64,000 nt of DNA. Origin: Scolanthus callimorphus. Lineage: Eukaryota > Cnidaria > Anthozoa > Actiniaria > Edwardsiidae. Shown here one piece after another: positions 12,159-24,437 of this stretch. The position numbers and the translations under genes were made by a program. The stretch lies in NCBI GenBank assembly GCA_033964015.1, contig CM066913.1:8674953-8738952 (forward strand), in the 5' to 3' direction. Below the pieces are notes generated by a model. It was not told the origin of the DNA, ran no database searches, and saw only the letters and a program-made list of their open reading frames with translations. Every line of letters begins with the position of its first letter. Positions within the stretch are counted from its first letter, which is position 1.

Positions 12159-12522
12159 ACTACCGAAACAGGTAGAGCGTTTATTCGGCTCGAGAAAAAA
12201 CACTCGTTTCCAGACAAAAACATTCACGATGTAGTTTGAATTCCTTTACTGAGGTCAGCGATGCGTGCAACTCAAATATTTTAATTTGGAAAATTTTAAA
12301 ACTTTAAACACAAAAAAGCCATCTGCTCGTGTTTTCTACTAATTTTATGAGGTAAGAAATGCAAATGAGTGTGTTATTTCCCAAATTTTTAACGATTTTC
12401 TGTGGCAGCGACAACGCATGATTGATTTTGTGCGAAGGAATGCAATCAGACTCGCCAACGTTTTTGTCTGGAAACGAGCGTTTTTTCTCGAGCCGAAAAA
12501 ACGCTCTACCTGTTTCGGTAGT
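12159..12522. mobile_element. Inverted-repeat element, 364 bp
   Basis: Starts ACTACCGAAACAGGTAGAGC and ends with its reverse complement. The arms pair for about 60 bases. Non-coding. It shares the terminal ACTACC with the element at 19865-20105, though the arms then differ. Confidence 0.75.
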
Positions 12523-13470
12523 AATTAAATTTAATCAAAGAATATCGCGTTCATTTCGACAAATAGCTGGTGAATAGCTGATGAATATTTTTGACAGTTT
12601 CAGAAGTCATCAGTCTACGGGAGAACAGCGAGTTATGGGAAGATTAACAGAGTTTGTCGCCAGTAAACTTCATGGAATCCATTAATTGAAAAGCACGTGG
12701 GAGCGTCACGCTGTTTATCCTAATGCTGGTCATCGCACCATTTCCTCTGGGATATGTCCATTACAGACTTGCCATCCAAAGAGTGAATAATGGAGCGTGG
12801 GTTGGCTCCACTGGTTAATGAAAACAATAATATATCTGTGACAAACAATAATATCTTTGGGAAGAACTGAGCGATATATACTAGTTATTCATTGATTGCA
12901 TGTGACGTCACTGGTGGCCATGCTGGTACAGAACAAAAGAACGTTCATTTGCTCCCATTGTTCAGTGCACCAGCATCGTCGCCGCGCTTAAAATCCCAAA
13001 GGAATGATTGCGCTTTCGAGCGGCATATCCCACGCATCACTTGTATTTTCTGGAGCCTTCAGGCAAGTGTGTATGCTAAGAAAATACAAGTGACAAGTGG
13101 TATAAAATAGATCACTCTTTGTTATAAGTAGTATCAGTGATGTATAGTGTGCGCTGATGGTTCGGCAATTCAGTTGTACTACAATAGAGTCTGATAAACG
13201 AATATAATTAATATTATCACAGGGTCAGGATGGGGTCTACTACTTTCTTGTCTGCTGCCAGTCAAATGCAACAAATGTATTCTAGAACGAGAAAATGGAC
13301 CGTGAAAAAAGTTTTTTTTAATATTAAATACAAATTTAAAATTAAAAAAAAATTAGTAAAGAAAACAGTTTGTTTGTGTTGACGCGCCAACTGATATTAG
13401 GAAGCCAGGGGCGTAGCTAGGCATTTCTCACCTTTAAGCCCGCTGTCAAAATTTGTTGACATATGTACAG

Positions 13471-13680
13471 TCGCAATTTGTAATAATTGTCGCAATTTGT
13501 AATACCTGTCGCAATTTGTAATAAAGTTGTCGTAATTTGTAATACCTGTCGCAATTTGTAATAAAGATATCGCAATTTGTAATAAAAAAGCTGTCGCAAT
13601 TTGTAATACAGCTCCGTCGCAATTTGTAATAAACAAAGCTGTCGCAATTTGTAATACCCCTCCATCGCAATTTGTAATAA
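13471..13680. repeat. Left array of ten short repeats
   Basis: Ten copies of a core TCGCAATTTGTAATA with 3 to 10 variable bases between cores. This is the left arm of the foldback element. Confidence 0.9.
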
Positions 13681-14300
13681 GCAATTATTTTTGAGCTACA
13701 AATGAAATTGCAAAGCAATTCAACTGAATATGGCCACTGCCATTGAACTAAATTGATTTTGGTATTTCTGCAAGGTTTCATTCGTGGAAAATGTAAAAGA
13801 AATGTCGCGTAATGCTGGAATGGTAACTTCTCCAGTTCTCCATTTCGATTCTCCGTTACTCTTTCCTCGGAGCTTTTACCTGCACATCTGCGAGAGATTT
13901 GCACGAGAACCACTGGGTTTCGGAGCCAAGCAGCGTATTTTTCCAACGTGACTGAGAGTAAAATTCTATACAATGTATCACCGCTTCCCTGATATCTCAA
14001 AGTTTTTGGAAAATCCGCATTTTCCAATAAAATTGCCCAATTAAAAGGAATGTTGAATGGATAGTTTGGGCGATATTAGCACTGGCCTGTTTTGTTGAGA
14101 TACCGAGACTTGTGCCATCGAAAGTAATTCATAGCTCCGTTGCACCTTGTTGACCTACAACTTTGGCTGTAGAGCAACTTGCGTATCTAAATGCGAAGCA
14201 TATCTGGCCAGAATGTTTGCCGAATATTATGAAACTGTTAGACCTGTCATCCTTTCTTTTAAGTGAGGGCTGTGTCAGCAATTATAATTCTTGATAGCTG

Positions 14301-14515
14301 TTTATTACAAATTGCGACGGAGGGGTATTACAAATTGCGACAGCTTTGTTTATTACAAATTGCGACGGAGGTGTATTACAAATTGCGACAGCTTTTTTAT
14401 TACAAATTGCGACGACTTTATTACAAATTGCGACAGGTATTACAAATCGCGACAACTTTATTACAAATTGCGACAGGTATTACAATTGCGACAATTATTA
14501 CAAATTGCGACTGTA
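14301..14515. repeat. Right array of ten short repeats, inverted
   Basis: Ten copies of TATTACAAATTGCGA, the reverse complement of the left-arm core, with the variable spacers in mirrored order. One copy has a C substitution (about 14448) and one lacks an A (about 14481). Confidence 0.9.
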
Positions 14516-16028
14516 CAACATATGGTAACCAAAAAATTACCCCCATGTAAAAGTTCACTTTATGTGGACCCAATTCAATGCAACCGCTACAAAACTTGAA
14601 CTAGTTCTTTTACCTCAGTCCTTAAAAAATCACCAAAAATGTGTTCATCCCGGGCTTAAAGGCAGCTACGCGCCTGGAACCCATTCCCCATCCACACCCT
14701 GATATCAGCACACGACGTGAGAACAGCAGGTCGGTAACATAGTTTAGAATTTGAAACTTACTTTTAATCATTAACTGGCCTACAGTCGCATTTTAAAAAG
14801 TAAGGGAATGGTGAGCGTTACAGAATATTTACTTTCTTTCGATTAACAGTGGCTATTTTTTTTTTTTACCTCACCCGGCTTTTTTATTGGTTTTTTTATT
14901 GGCTCCATACATGGAGCGAAATCATGGTTGAGAAAATTAGCTTTATAGTGCCTTCACACTCGACAAGTAGACATGTTTCATTAAACATTCAGAACTCAAT
15001 AAATTTAAACCTCAGGTTTGAATTAGTATGAATGTCACCACCCTTTGATATTATTAGATGCAAACAACACATTGGCTTGGCATTTGTGATGTTTCACAGA
15101 AGTTGCAAATGGACGAGATAAATTTTTAAACATGTTTTAAGTGTGAACATGTTACAACCCTAGTGTGGACATACTATTAAATTGTTATACCGAATACGTA
15201 ATACTAAATGAATACTCTTTTTTCTATTATAACGTTAATTTGAGGCTGTGCCCAAACCAAATGTTCTTTATTTTTCAGGAATATAATCAAATGTTCTTGT
15301 TATGTTTTCAAGTTTGAAGTCCATAAATAAGGAACATTACGCCTCAGATTGACTTGTTTGTGAATGGTTTACCAAAGATTGATGTCAAAGATTGATTCAC
15401 CTCGAATTGAGCAGAAGCTTTTAAATCACACACAAGTAAGTGATGTTCGAAGAGCTTAGCTATGTTCCTTATAAGATGCAACGACTGAGTTTAAAATGTA
15501 TCCGTGTTCTGCAATTTTGACAAAATAGAACTTACAAAACCTTGGCCATACCTTGATTTCTTCAGAGTCAAGAATTACTTCAGTCTCTGTTTAACATAAA
15601 TCAAAGGGCCACAGTGGTTTAATTCAGCCGAATCGATTCTTTCACGTATATATGAGGCAAACGGCAGCTGGTCAAGCTTGTGAAGCACGCACAAATAAAG
15701 TATAATTTTAATGTGAATAGGAAAGTATAATATGAATAGGATCGGTAGATTGGAATGAGAAGAACATTGTTTTTTATTAACAACGATATGAATCGTATTA
15801 AAACAGGTGAACTGTAGCTTTCAATATCAAGGGAATAACAGGGTGTGTGAAAAGGGTGTTACTCGCTCAAAAACGGCCTAAACGTTTTTTGGCGATAAGC
15901 CCAGGACGCAAGCACGATTACTTCTCTTCTAGATTTTAACTAGCAAAAAACGAGATGCCGAAAATTAAACCTGGCTCCTGAAATGCCTCTTTTAGATGCC
16001 TAAAAAAATGGTATTTTCCTACGTTTAA

Positions 16029-16140
16029 AGGCCCATCACCAACCGACAGCCTTTGCGGTCTCAGAGCACCCGAAAAACAATGGATCAATGTGAAAACAAA
16101 AGAAAACGGGGCGCAAAGGCTCCCGGTTGGTGATGGGCCT
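16029..16140. mobile_element. TTAA-flanked MITE, 112 bp
   Basis: TTAA at 16025-16028 and 16141-16144 flanks inverted ends AGGCCCATCACCAACCG and its complement. The arms pair for about 30 bases. This is the smallest of three TTAA-flanked elements in the window. Confidence 0.8.
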
Positions 16141-19100
16141 TTAAAGTAATTAACAAAACAAAGCAAAACAATAATTATTAAACTGTCGAATTAATATACA
16201 GAGCGTCGGATATCAAGTGGTTTGAAGTTTTCTTATCTATAACAGTTTGTTCACAAATGTCAAAACACATTTTGTCCAAGGTCACGAGAAAGAAGAGCCC
16301 AATACCAACAATTATCAATAATCTGATACATCAATTGTAAAAGAGTAAGAACTCCTCAGATTTCAGACAATGTTACTTGTATAAAAGTTTTCCTAAGTAA
16401 TTCACATAAGCATAACAAAGTTGAGTCAATAAAGGAAACATCGTCTCTTTTTCGTTTCATAAAGATCATTGCGTCCGGCTCTAATCAATACTGTTGTCGT
16501 AGAATCGATTAAGGTTGGGAAGAAGAAGGCAAATACATTCGAAATAAACGCTCCTTATAAGAAAAAGAAAAAAAGAACGACAATATTGTCTAGGGAAATA
16601 CTGTGATATAACCAAATGCGAACTCATTTGCACAAATCTGTCATAACAGCTGTGTAGCCGGCTAAATAGTTCTTCGTATGGAGACGTATAGTTTATGCTA
16701 AATACATTTATGCAAATAAATGTGGTCTGACATTATTTGAGAACAAAATTGTCGTGAAAACGACGTCGGGGAATTGACCACACCTTTAGATTACCTGAGC
16801 GGCTCAGTGAAAAATAAAAGAAAACTCTGCTATACAAAAACTTTTCCTATGCAATAAAATTATGCGGCGACAAAAAAAAACCCGTTAAAAATGAAATGTA
16901 GATTAAAACAAAATTCTCACGGATTTTTCATTTTGTGGAACAATTGAAATTACTTAACCATAGAAAGGTCTAACAATGCTAATTTAAAAACATCAAATGG
17001 CAATGAATAAAAAAGATCAATCCAATACTATAGACACAAATGTGGAAACGGATTGCTCTAATACAGCAACTTATGTCAATATTTCCAGAGAAAAGGTTTA
17101 TTTTGTTATAAGACCTATGCAGTAAAGATGAAAACAAAATTCTTTCTTAAATGTTCGTTTGTCATTTTCTTACTTAATCACTCGTTAAAATTAAAGGTTA
17201 CCTTTTCTAGATCGCGGACGTTTTAAAAGTAAAGTTTTAATCAAATGCGTTAGTCCTTCCCTGGGCATAGCAACCCAAGAGTTATTGAATATCTCAATTT
17301 AAAAACTCTTCTCCTATAATTTATCTTTCTCGATTCATTGATGCTATTACCAAAAAAAAAAGGGTTACAAAGATAAAAGAATGAGAATGTGTTTTTGCAA
17401 AGTCTCTGTGCAAATTGATATGATACGCCTCGTTCAGCGTCGCCTTTGCCATTTTTTCTTTGTGAAAATCTTGCCAATGCAGTAAGCAAACTGAATATAC
17501 TGTAAATCTTGCATAACATATTGAATGAAACACAACATACGGCTTTCCTCTCATGTGTACTTACAGCTTTTGCATTCACTGCCATTTGAATGAGTAGAAT
17601 TTCTCACGAATTTTCTCGCTTTGGAAATATTGTTTTCCTTGCAGATTTGAGTTCCGAACTTTGGCAAATCACCAAGTTAAGATTTGTGTGTACACAAGAA
17701 TTTGAACGTAAGGCTAATCAATGGCTGTTCAGTTAGACAGATGTTTGCATTTTTTTTTTTTTTGGACAACCAACCAACATTTAAAATACACACTTCTCAA
17801 TTAAGTCAAAACCATAGGGCGAAAATGCTATATTTCTATTCTCAATACCAAAAAGTACTACAAAACTGATTGAAATGCAAGAAATTTGCTGTACAAAATT
17901 GGTGAAATTAAATATGACCAATTGTTAAGGTACCCATGAGATGATGAGTTGGAAATTGAGAGGCGTTGAAAATTTAGCCCGAGGTTATTAAATTGAGGGT
18001 CACAATAAGGTTTTGAATGAGCTAATTTGAAAAATGTTATTCATGTTACGGATCTGTGACATTTTGGCATGAAATTGTTGTGCATACGATAATTTCTCAT
18101 TTCAGAGTTCAAATTAGCTCTATGTTAATACTGTGCGAAGAACCAGTTATATTTTATTTTAAACCCCCATTCACATTTAACACTTAAGCTCTAACAATGA
18201 TGTGGTACACTCGCATTTTCTTAAATAACCTCGTTTGTAAGAACATTGAAGCTCTACATTTCCCTAAAATCAAGTCCCCAAAAATTTAACGTAAAAAATA
18301 TCTCGTTTTTGCCCCTTTCAGCCTACCCTGCGAGCCAGGGTTTCACCCTCCCCTGCCATCTTTATAAATAAAAGGGTGTAATTCAGAAGAGTATCCGAAT
18401 AAACGTTTCTACACTTTTTCTTCTCGGCCAAGAACAAGTTTAAACATTCATGAAAACATAATATAATATATTAAAATTTCCCTCCAAACGTGCATTGTTG
18501 CATCTAGTATTTAAGACCTACTCACCCCAAGAAAACTTTTTGCACCTGTCCATTAACAGGTGAATCGCTAAGTTCGACAGTGAAAAACATTCAGCAAGGT
18601 TTCAAGATTTCAATAATCAATAAATGGCCAAGTACCTCAGCTCCGCCTGACCCACGTACGAGGTTCCTGAAACGTGAAGGAGTTGTAGAACATTACTGCT
18701 CTCCAACTTCTCTAGGTTAAATAAACAACAAAATGCAACTGTCACTCGCTTAAAGGAACGTACGAATTGTTTTTGCCAATATTGAATTGTTGTTAACAGT
18801 TTTTTTACAAAAGTCACGTGTGAAACTCTGTAAATTGGATGGTGGTTCTGAACAAAAGAGGGTTATCCTTCGAAAGGTTTAATGAATTGAACGAAAAAAA
18901 AAGACCTGCAATTGTGTCAGCTTTTTTTCAACATCTCTAGGCATAGATGAAGAACCTATTCCGCCCTTTTCAAATGTGATTACAATAGAGATTGTTTAAT
19001 TGAATTTGTTTTAATATTTTGCAACAAACAGGAAACGCAAACACTTCCGAACGGCTTTTCTGATGTCCTGCTTTAGTTGATTCTTCAAACTGAAACCAAC

Positions 19101-19713
19101 TGAGTTGCTTTTAACAAATAATGGAATCATCTACACTGTAACCACTGATTGGTAATGAACGCAGAATTTGAATCTTGATTGGTCATCGGCACTTATGCCT
19201 GCTGGAGGAAAACAATTAATTAAGTCATACCTTCTGGTTCTTTTCGACTACAATATTTATTCGAGCAAGCGCTGCTTCCGGATAAGTGCCGCATCTCCAA
19301 TCAACATTAATTGTTAACACGAAGACAACAAAAAAGACAAGCAAATAGCACTACTGAGATCTCAGTATTTCTTAGGATTTATTCTGAGTCTTTTCAAGAA
19401 CGATCAAAATCAATGTTAATTATCAGAAATTTACCATTTGTATTTGCCAAAAAATATGGAGTAATGTCAAGTTTTAAAAAAATAACCGCCGCCCCGAATA
19501 AGCGCCCCCTCGAAATATATTAAGGAGGCTTCCTACAATTTCTTCTGCCCTCGACCACCAAACACAAATTTGTATCGTTCTCAATTTTCACACCGTCACC
19601 CTGGAGGGTTTGGATTTTATTCAAGTAATTTGTGTTTTGTTATGACCGGAGTTGCTATAGCAACGTCATAGCAACGCCCTCGTATATGACTAGCAGTCTT
19701 CAGACGCATTCCT

Positions 19714-19755
19714 CGATCCATAGTTAGTAGTCCCCTCTACTAACTATGCTCGATC
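19714..19755. repeat. Short perfect hairpin
   Basis: ATAGTTAGTAG and CTACTAACTAT are separated by six bases. GATC-containing flanks extend the pairing. No role can be assigned. Confidence 0.6.
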
Positions 19756-19864
19756 TAAACTTTTAAAATGATTTCAATTTTTCTTGAATTTATTCTGGGT
19801 CTTTTCAAGCACGTTCAAAACGAAATATATGGCGTAATGTCATGTTTCCGGCGCTTATTCAGGT

Positions 19865-20105
19865 ACTACCATTTTCGCTCAACCCTGAAGCGTGACGATT
19901 TTTTCGCGTAGGTTCACGTTTCAAACGTTTACGTTTTGTCGAGAAGTTGTCGCGTTTCTCGCTCGCGGGTTGACTGCTGATTTGACTATTTTTCAGCCAA
20001 TCAGCAAGCGAGAAACGCGACAATTTCTCGACAAAACGTGCACGTTTGAAACGGAAACCTACGCGAAAAAATCGTCAAGCTTCAAGGTTGAACGAAAATG
20101 GTAGT
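19865..20105. mobile_element. Inverted-repeat element, 241 bp, ~100-bp arms
   Basis: Begins ACTACCATTTTCG and ends with its complement. The arms match with few mismatches for about 100 bases, leaving a short loop near 19976-20000. It lies 180 bp from the poly-A signal of the next receptor gene. Confidence 0.8.
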
Positions 20106-20286
20106 AAATACGGTAGTAATCCCTTCTGATTCCTTTCGAATATATTTCGGAATTTGATTTAGCTGCGGCAGGCAGTTTCCGAACGTTCCGAATGCGTTCC
20201 GAATGCGTTCCGATCGTCCCACTTCGCTGCGACAACAAGCCATCAAAGCCACGAAGTAACTACCCGAATATGGTTTTGTATTGCAA

Positions 20287-20292
20287 TTTATT
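20287..20292 (-). promoter_or_regulatory. Poly-A signal of the 20-24 kb receptor gene
   Basis: AATAAA on the minus strand, 66 bases past the TAA stop at 20358-20360. Distance and strand fit this gene. Confidence 0.6.
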
Positions 20293-20357
20293 AAAAATTT
20301 TGAATCAAGTGGGGGCTTTTACGACAAAATGTGAAACGAAACATCACAGTTCATATA

Positions 20358-23300
20358 TTATACACTCAGCCGTCCATCCTTCTGAAACGCAGGGTTCGTG
20401 TGGCCCTCCATGCTACCTGCGGAACCCGAAGCCGTCGGTGTGATAGATGTCCTAGCAGTCATTTCCATAGTATTCTCCGCGTTTGGTTGCGAAGGAGATC
20501 TCGGTGGAGCTGCCACAAAAACAACATGAGCTGCAGCTTGAGAATTGGGAAAGCTTGGGAGCTCTCCTTTCATTACTTGTGTGCCACAGACCTTCAATGT
20601 CTGTACAAACTTGTCGTTCCTGAACGCAAAAAGTAGAGGGTTCAAGGAAGCATTGAAGACCAGACACATTGGGGGAAACCATTTGCGTACTATTGTGTTG
20701 GAAACTTCACTCATTGGGAGGTAGACTGTTCCAAGAGTGACGGTAATTAAAAGCAAATTTGGTACAACGAAGAACAGAAAGCTCGTGAAGACCATTATGC
20801 CAATACGTGCTGCAAGTTGCGTCTCTCTTCGTTGAACTCCCGCATTCCTGGACGAACGGCGAACGTAAATATAGATATGCAAATACATGGCGAAGATAAC
20901 CATATAGAGGAAGACCAAAATGAGCATCAGGATTTGGCTGAAGAATATTTCCGTGTCGCGAGATGCGAGGTCTCGGACTAAGATACACATGTAGTTGTCT
21001 GAGATAAGAGGCGCGTCCAAGATGTCCAACAGCGCACACATGACCGCCGCAAAAATCCATGAAACGGCCAAGAAACCCGAGGCCGCTGCCTTTGACACGC
21101 GAATATTAGGATTCATGCAAAATACTATAGCAAGGTAGCGCTCTAGCGTCACAAGCAACGAAGTTGTCACTTCCATGATTTGTCCGAGAAAAAACAGCGT
21201 CCGGTAATATGGACACATGGCACGGCGCCAAGCTCGAAAGTGCTTCGGGCTCACGGTGATCACGTGATGTCCGTCTCCAACAGCAACGGCATAAATGCCA
21301 ATCATGACATCACAAAACGCCATGTGCGCAATCAATAAAAACGGCGTCATCCTGCGAAGGGGTTTTAACACCACCACAGCGCTAACAACGAAAACGTTTA
21401 ACGCGATGGCGATCACTCCAAAGAGCAGAACCACAGGTCTGAGTTGTGTTATCATGTCCCAGCAATGATTCCCGAAAACACCACGGAGTTTTGAGGTGCT
21501 AGTGAGCTCCCACTCACACTTTCTACCGTTAAGACATTCCCCTTTCAGAAGTATAAATCTAGAGAAGATATCCTCAGCCATGTAGTAATACTCTTGCGGT
21601 AGATACTCACAGTTTCTGACCTTGTTTAAAAGCCTATTAAAGGTTATATTCGTCCTTGTCATGTTGCACTCCCGACATTTCTTGCTGTAAGATAACCCAG
21701 TGACAGAGTGGACAGTTGTGTTTCGAAGTAGTTTGATGTCGGACGTAAATTTGGGGTTCCCACTGAAGTCGATGGATCGAAGACGTGGGATGTCCTCGAA
21801 GAGGAATCCCTCCCATTTCCTGAGGTTGCAATAGCGGACACTTCTGAAAAAAAAAAAAACGGAAAACATCTTGGACGACGCAATATTTTGCGACACTCTT
21901 TCGTCGCAGTGTGAAATATTGTGGTTGCATTTGCAACTGTATCGGTCGCAATTTCTCGCCCTGATGTTTCTGGTACTTGCGATATAAAGCCTGGTTTCCA
22001 TATAGTCTTATCTGTCTTATCAGTCGACCGTGAAACAATGGAAATTGGGATTATTCAATTTTTTCACGGTTGACTGATACGACAGATAAGACTATATGGA
22101 AACCAGGCTTAAAAACACATACAGTTTAAGGGCTTGTTTCCATCAGGTCGCATCAGTCGTCCTAGTCGTATAAGTCGACCGTGAAACAATAGAAAATTCC
22201 AATTCCCATCGTTTCACGGTCGACTCAGATACGACTGGAGCGACTGATACGACCTTATGAAAACCAGCCTCGCTTTAGGTCGAGAAACCCGAGTTTGCTT
22301 TCGCGTGGCCGCCATCTTGGATTCGCGTTCCCTCCCCGCTCCCCCTCCCCCTCGATTTGTCATATTTTGTCACAACCAAGATGGCGGCCACGCGTTCCTC
22401 AACCTAAAACTACTCTCAAGCGCCTGCGAGCAGGCTAGTGGTGTAGGTTTGGATGCTTTCAACTGGTACCATTTACTGCATAATGTTTAAATGTTATCAT
22501 CATCAAATTAAGCTAGATAAAATGTCGTCTTTCGTTTTGGGCAGGATGAGCACCTTTCATGTTTAATACAGTTGAAAGCCGCGTATAAGAGCCTTTTTTT
22601 CTGGGTTAGGCTAAAAAAATCCTTACATGTTTACTTTAAGGTTGTTATGAAAATGGTGTCTAAAATGGATAAATTTAGCCTGACAGATTCTTATATAGTT
22701 TTTACTGTGTTCGCTTCTTCGTATGTGAATATACTTACAAATGATGCATTAACGGCAAACCAAGAAACATTCCTGGACCAAGATAGGCTAGGTTATTGTA
22801 ATCAAGAGACCTAGAAAAACCAACGACAAATATTAAGATTTATCTAGCTCCTAGCTTGTCTGACTGTGTAACCCTTTCTACCCTCATTTTTCCTCTTTTG
22901 CCCTCGACCTTCTCTGCGCTGTAGAGTAAGTAACCCGTGGAATTATTGGTAGAGAGACTTGCCAGGTAGTTCTTGTCAGGTCAAATAGTGATTGTGGTAG
23001 GGAGAGTGGGGATTTCAATGGAGTAGGGATTATGAGAAACCGCCGTCGGAAAACCGAAAAACGACGCTTGTATTCCTCCTTCCTAAACTGCGTCGTCTTC
23101 GCAAATATGGTAGAAATCGTGCTGGCTTTTGTACACCTAATTCAGAAAAGGTTGCTTTGGTCATTGGTCTTTGGTCATTGAACGCCTTTGGTTCGTGGTC
23201 ACTGAAGCAAAGAAATCCTTTGTTTCGCGCTATAATCGAAAAGACCATAGACCAAACGCCAAAGCAACCTTTTTTGAAATAGGTGTATACTGAGTACTTA

Positions 23301-24429
23301 CAATACTCTAAGTTGATCGAACCCATCAAAAGCGTTCACCCAGAGGCTGCTGATGTTGCTATGTGCAAGGTTCCTGAAATAAGTCAAGACGGTGTTAAGG
23401 GAGTTTATAACGGACGTAGGGTAGGGAGGAAGTGAGGATGCAACTACTTGTACCGCCGCAAAAAGCTTAACCGATTGAAAGAATAAAGTTCGCTTGATAA
23501 TGGCGTCATGGAGGAGCCGAAATGTTGCTTAATAAATTTTACATTATTTGTACTTGTCTTTGCGTGAGCAAATCTTTACTGATCAAGGCCTTAAAGAGTA
23601 AACGAGTCTAAAAAGAGGCCCGGGCGGTTGCGGGGTTCAGGAGGGTGAGGATCAACATCGCCTTGTCCAACCGGATTAGTAATAGTTACGACATTGACAC
23701 ACAGCATTCCCGATAGCGTCTTGTCCATACTTAAATAGCCAAACGAATGATCTATGATCTGCCCTGTTGAGTAGAAATGGCAATTATATGTCTTAGTAAA
23801 CGGACAAACGTCGAATTAGAGTCACGTCGAATACACTTTTAAACCAAAAGATAATTTGTTACTTGAAAGTGTGATAAGTCGGCATCTTTTGAAAGTAATG
23901 TATTCGGCGCGACTTTAATTCGACACTTGCCCTAGGCCTTATTCTCTATATTAAAATGTACTCACAAATAGCAGATGCTTCTTTTCACAGAAGATTCCAT
24001 CTCTTCGATGAAGGTAAAGAAGTCGTTTACTTGACAAGTATACTTCAACAATCCTTTCAGTCCCAATTCACTGCAGTTGGAGCAAACACAGTTTTCCGGG
24101 CAAGCCACAGCTGTTGGCAAAGGTGTTGGTGTAGGTGCAGCACTTACAGTCATTGCAGAATGATAATTCGACAACGATAAAGTTGGAGTTGCGACCCATG
24201 ATTTCGTTGTGTTTGGTGATCTTTTTGAGCTCCTGAGGGCAGTTTGTGAATACGAAAGGCCAGTCACATTACCAACAGTTTGTGGTGTATAGAAATGAGA
24301 CTCCGTTGTGAAGAGTGGTGAAGGCATGATAACAGTTTGCGGTGTTATGTTGGGAGTTTCGAGTGAAACAAAGTGTTGTCCTTTGATGAGAATGAGAAAC
24401 ATGGCAGACATCGCAATGGTGACGACCAT
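20358..24429 (-). CDS. Leucine-rich repeat GPCR (LGR-like), intact
   Basis: Plasma-membrane, rhodopsin-like receptor with an LRR ectodomain. Minus-strand coding exons 24429-23966, 23373-23302, 22810-22739 and 21843-20358 sum to 2094 nt, exactly 697 codons plus TAA; every intron is phase 2 with GT-AG ends. Residues 1-17 look like a signal peptide; about 20-108 are Ser/Thr/Pro-rich with possible N-glycosylation sites; CPENCVCSNC marks the LRR N-cap (110-119). Two 72-bp exons each encode one 24-residue LRR. The last exon gives a further LRR, cap cysteines, then 7TM: KPLRR after TM1, LERYLAI after TM3, the likely disulfide cysteines MCPYYR and NYMCIL, and NPLLFAF in TM7 (Phe where NPxxY has Tyr). 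The C-tail is Ser/Pro-rich. The ATG at 24429-24427 follows a probable 5'-UTR acceptor. It is a close relative of the pseudogene at 1513-9836. Ligand and G protein unknown. Confidence 0.92.
21987..22110. mobile_element. Palindromic MITE-like element in receptor intron
   Basis: Starts AAGCCTGGTTTCCATATAG and ends with its complement. The arms pair for about 55 bases. It lies in the last intron of the receptor gene, close to the acceptor at 21844. Confidence 0.8.
22130..22270. mobile_element. Second, related MITE-like element
   Basis: Left end GGGCTTGTTTCCATCAGGTC and a right end complementary to a similar sequence, with GTCGACCGTGAAACAAT in both this and the preceding element. Two family members sit about 20 bp apart. 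Confidence 0.65.
22274..22408. mobile_element. Inverted-repeat element, 135 bp
   Basis: TTTAGGTCGAGAAAC at the left and a near-complement at the right. The inner arms CGTGGCCGCCATCTTGG and CCAAGATGGCGGCCACG match exactly. It follows the previous element by four bases, so three hairpin elements lie in a row within one intron. Confidence 0.7.
23133..23286. mobile_element. MITE-like element beside an LRR exon
   Basis: Ends ACACCTA...TAGGTGT, with AAGGTTGCTTTGG and CCAAAGCAACCTT as inner arms. It stops 15 bases short of the end of LRR exon 23373-23302, right at its splice donor region. A related copy is at 27909-28007. Confidence 0.75.
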
Positions 24430-24435
24430 ATTCTC

Positions 24436-24437
24436 CT
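24436..24437 (-). other. Probable 5'-UTR splice acceptor of receptor gene
   Basis: Pyrimidine-rich TTTCTTTATTTGCAG ends here on the minus strand, six bases before the ATG. The same arrangement precedes the ATG in both related receptors. Confidence 0.5.

Larger units (their letters stand above)
13405..14677. mobile_element. Foldback-type element with repeated arms
   Basis: Two long inverted arms flank a ~620-bp spacer. Each arm starts with CCAGG and a GCGTAGCT motif, then a GGCTTAAAGG segment, then an array of ten short repeats. The order of the spacer bases between repeats is mirrored in the two arms, so one arm is an inverted copy of the other. Long inverted repeats made of short tandem units are the mark of foldback transposons. 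The frames translating as repeated YKLR or ITNCD are products of the repeat. Confidence 0.8.
9846..20286. other. Gene-free interval between two receptor genes
   Basis: About 10.4 kb with no supported gene on either strand. The longest frames are repeats or lack protein character. It contains the hairpin and foldback elements listed separately. Stretches 9900-11000, 14680-16020 and 16145-19700 are AT-rich with no structure I can name. The promoter and untranslated first exon of the minus-strand pseudogene should lie at its left edge. Confidence 0.6.

Noticed and set aside
13471..14515. Regular repeats with variable spacers, considered as CRISPR-like
   Set aside because: Cores are about 15 bases, spacers 3-10 bases, the two arrays are inverted copies, and the genome is eukaryotic.
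13397..14599. Several overlapping frames with repeated ITNCD, LQIA or YKLR motifs
   Set aside because: All three frames stay open only because the ~15-bp repeat core lacks stops; product of the foldback arms.
18617..18817. Minus-strand frame with leucine-rich stretch, considered as an LRR exon
   Set aside because: It lacks the 72-bp length, phase-2 splice sites and the LxLxxN pattern of the real LRR exons.
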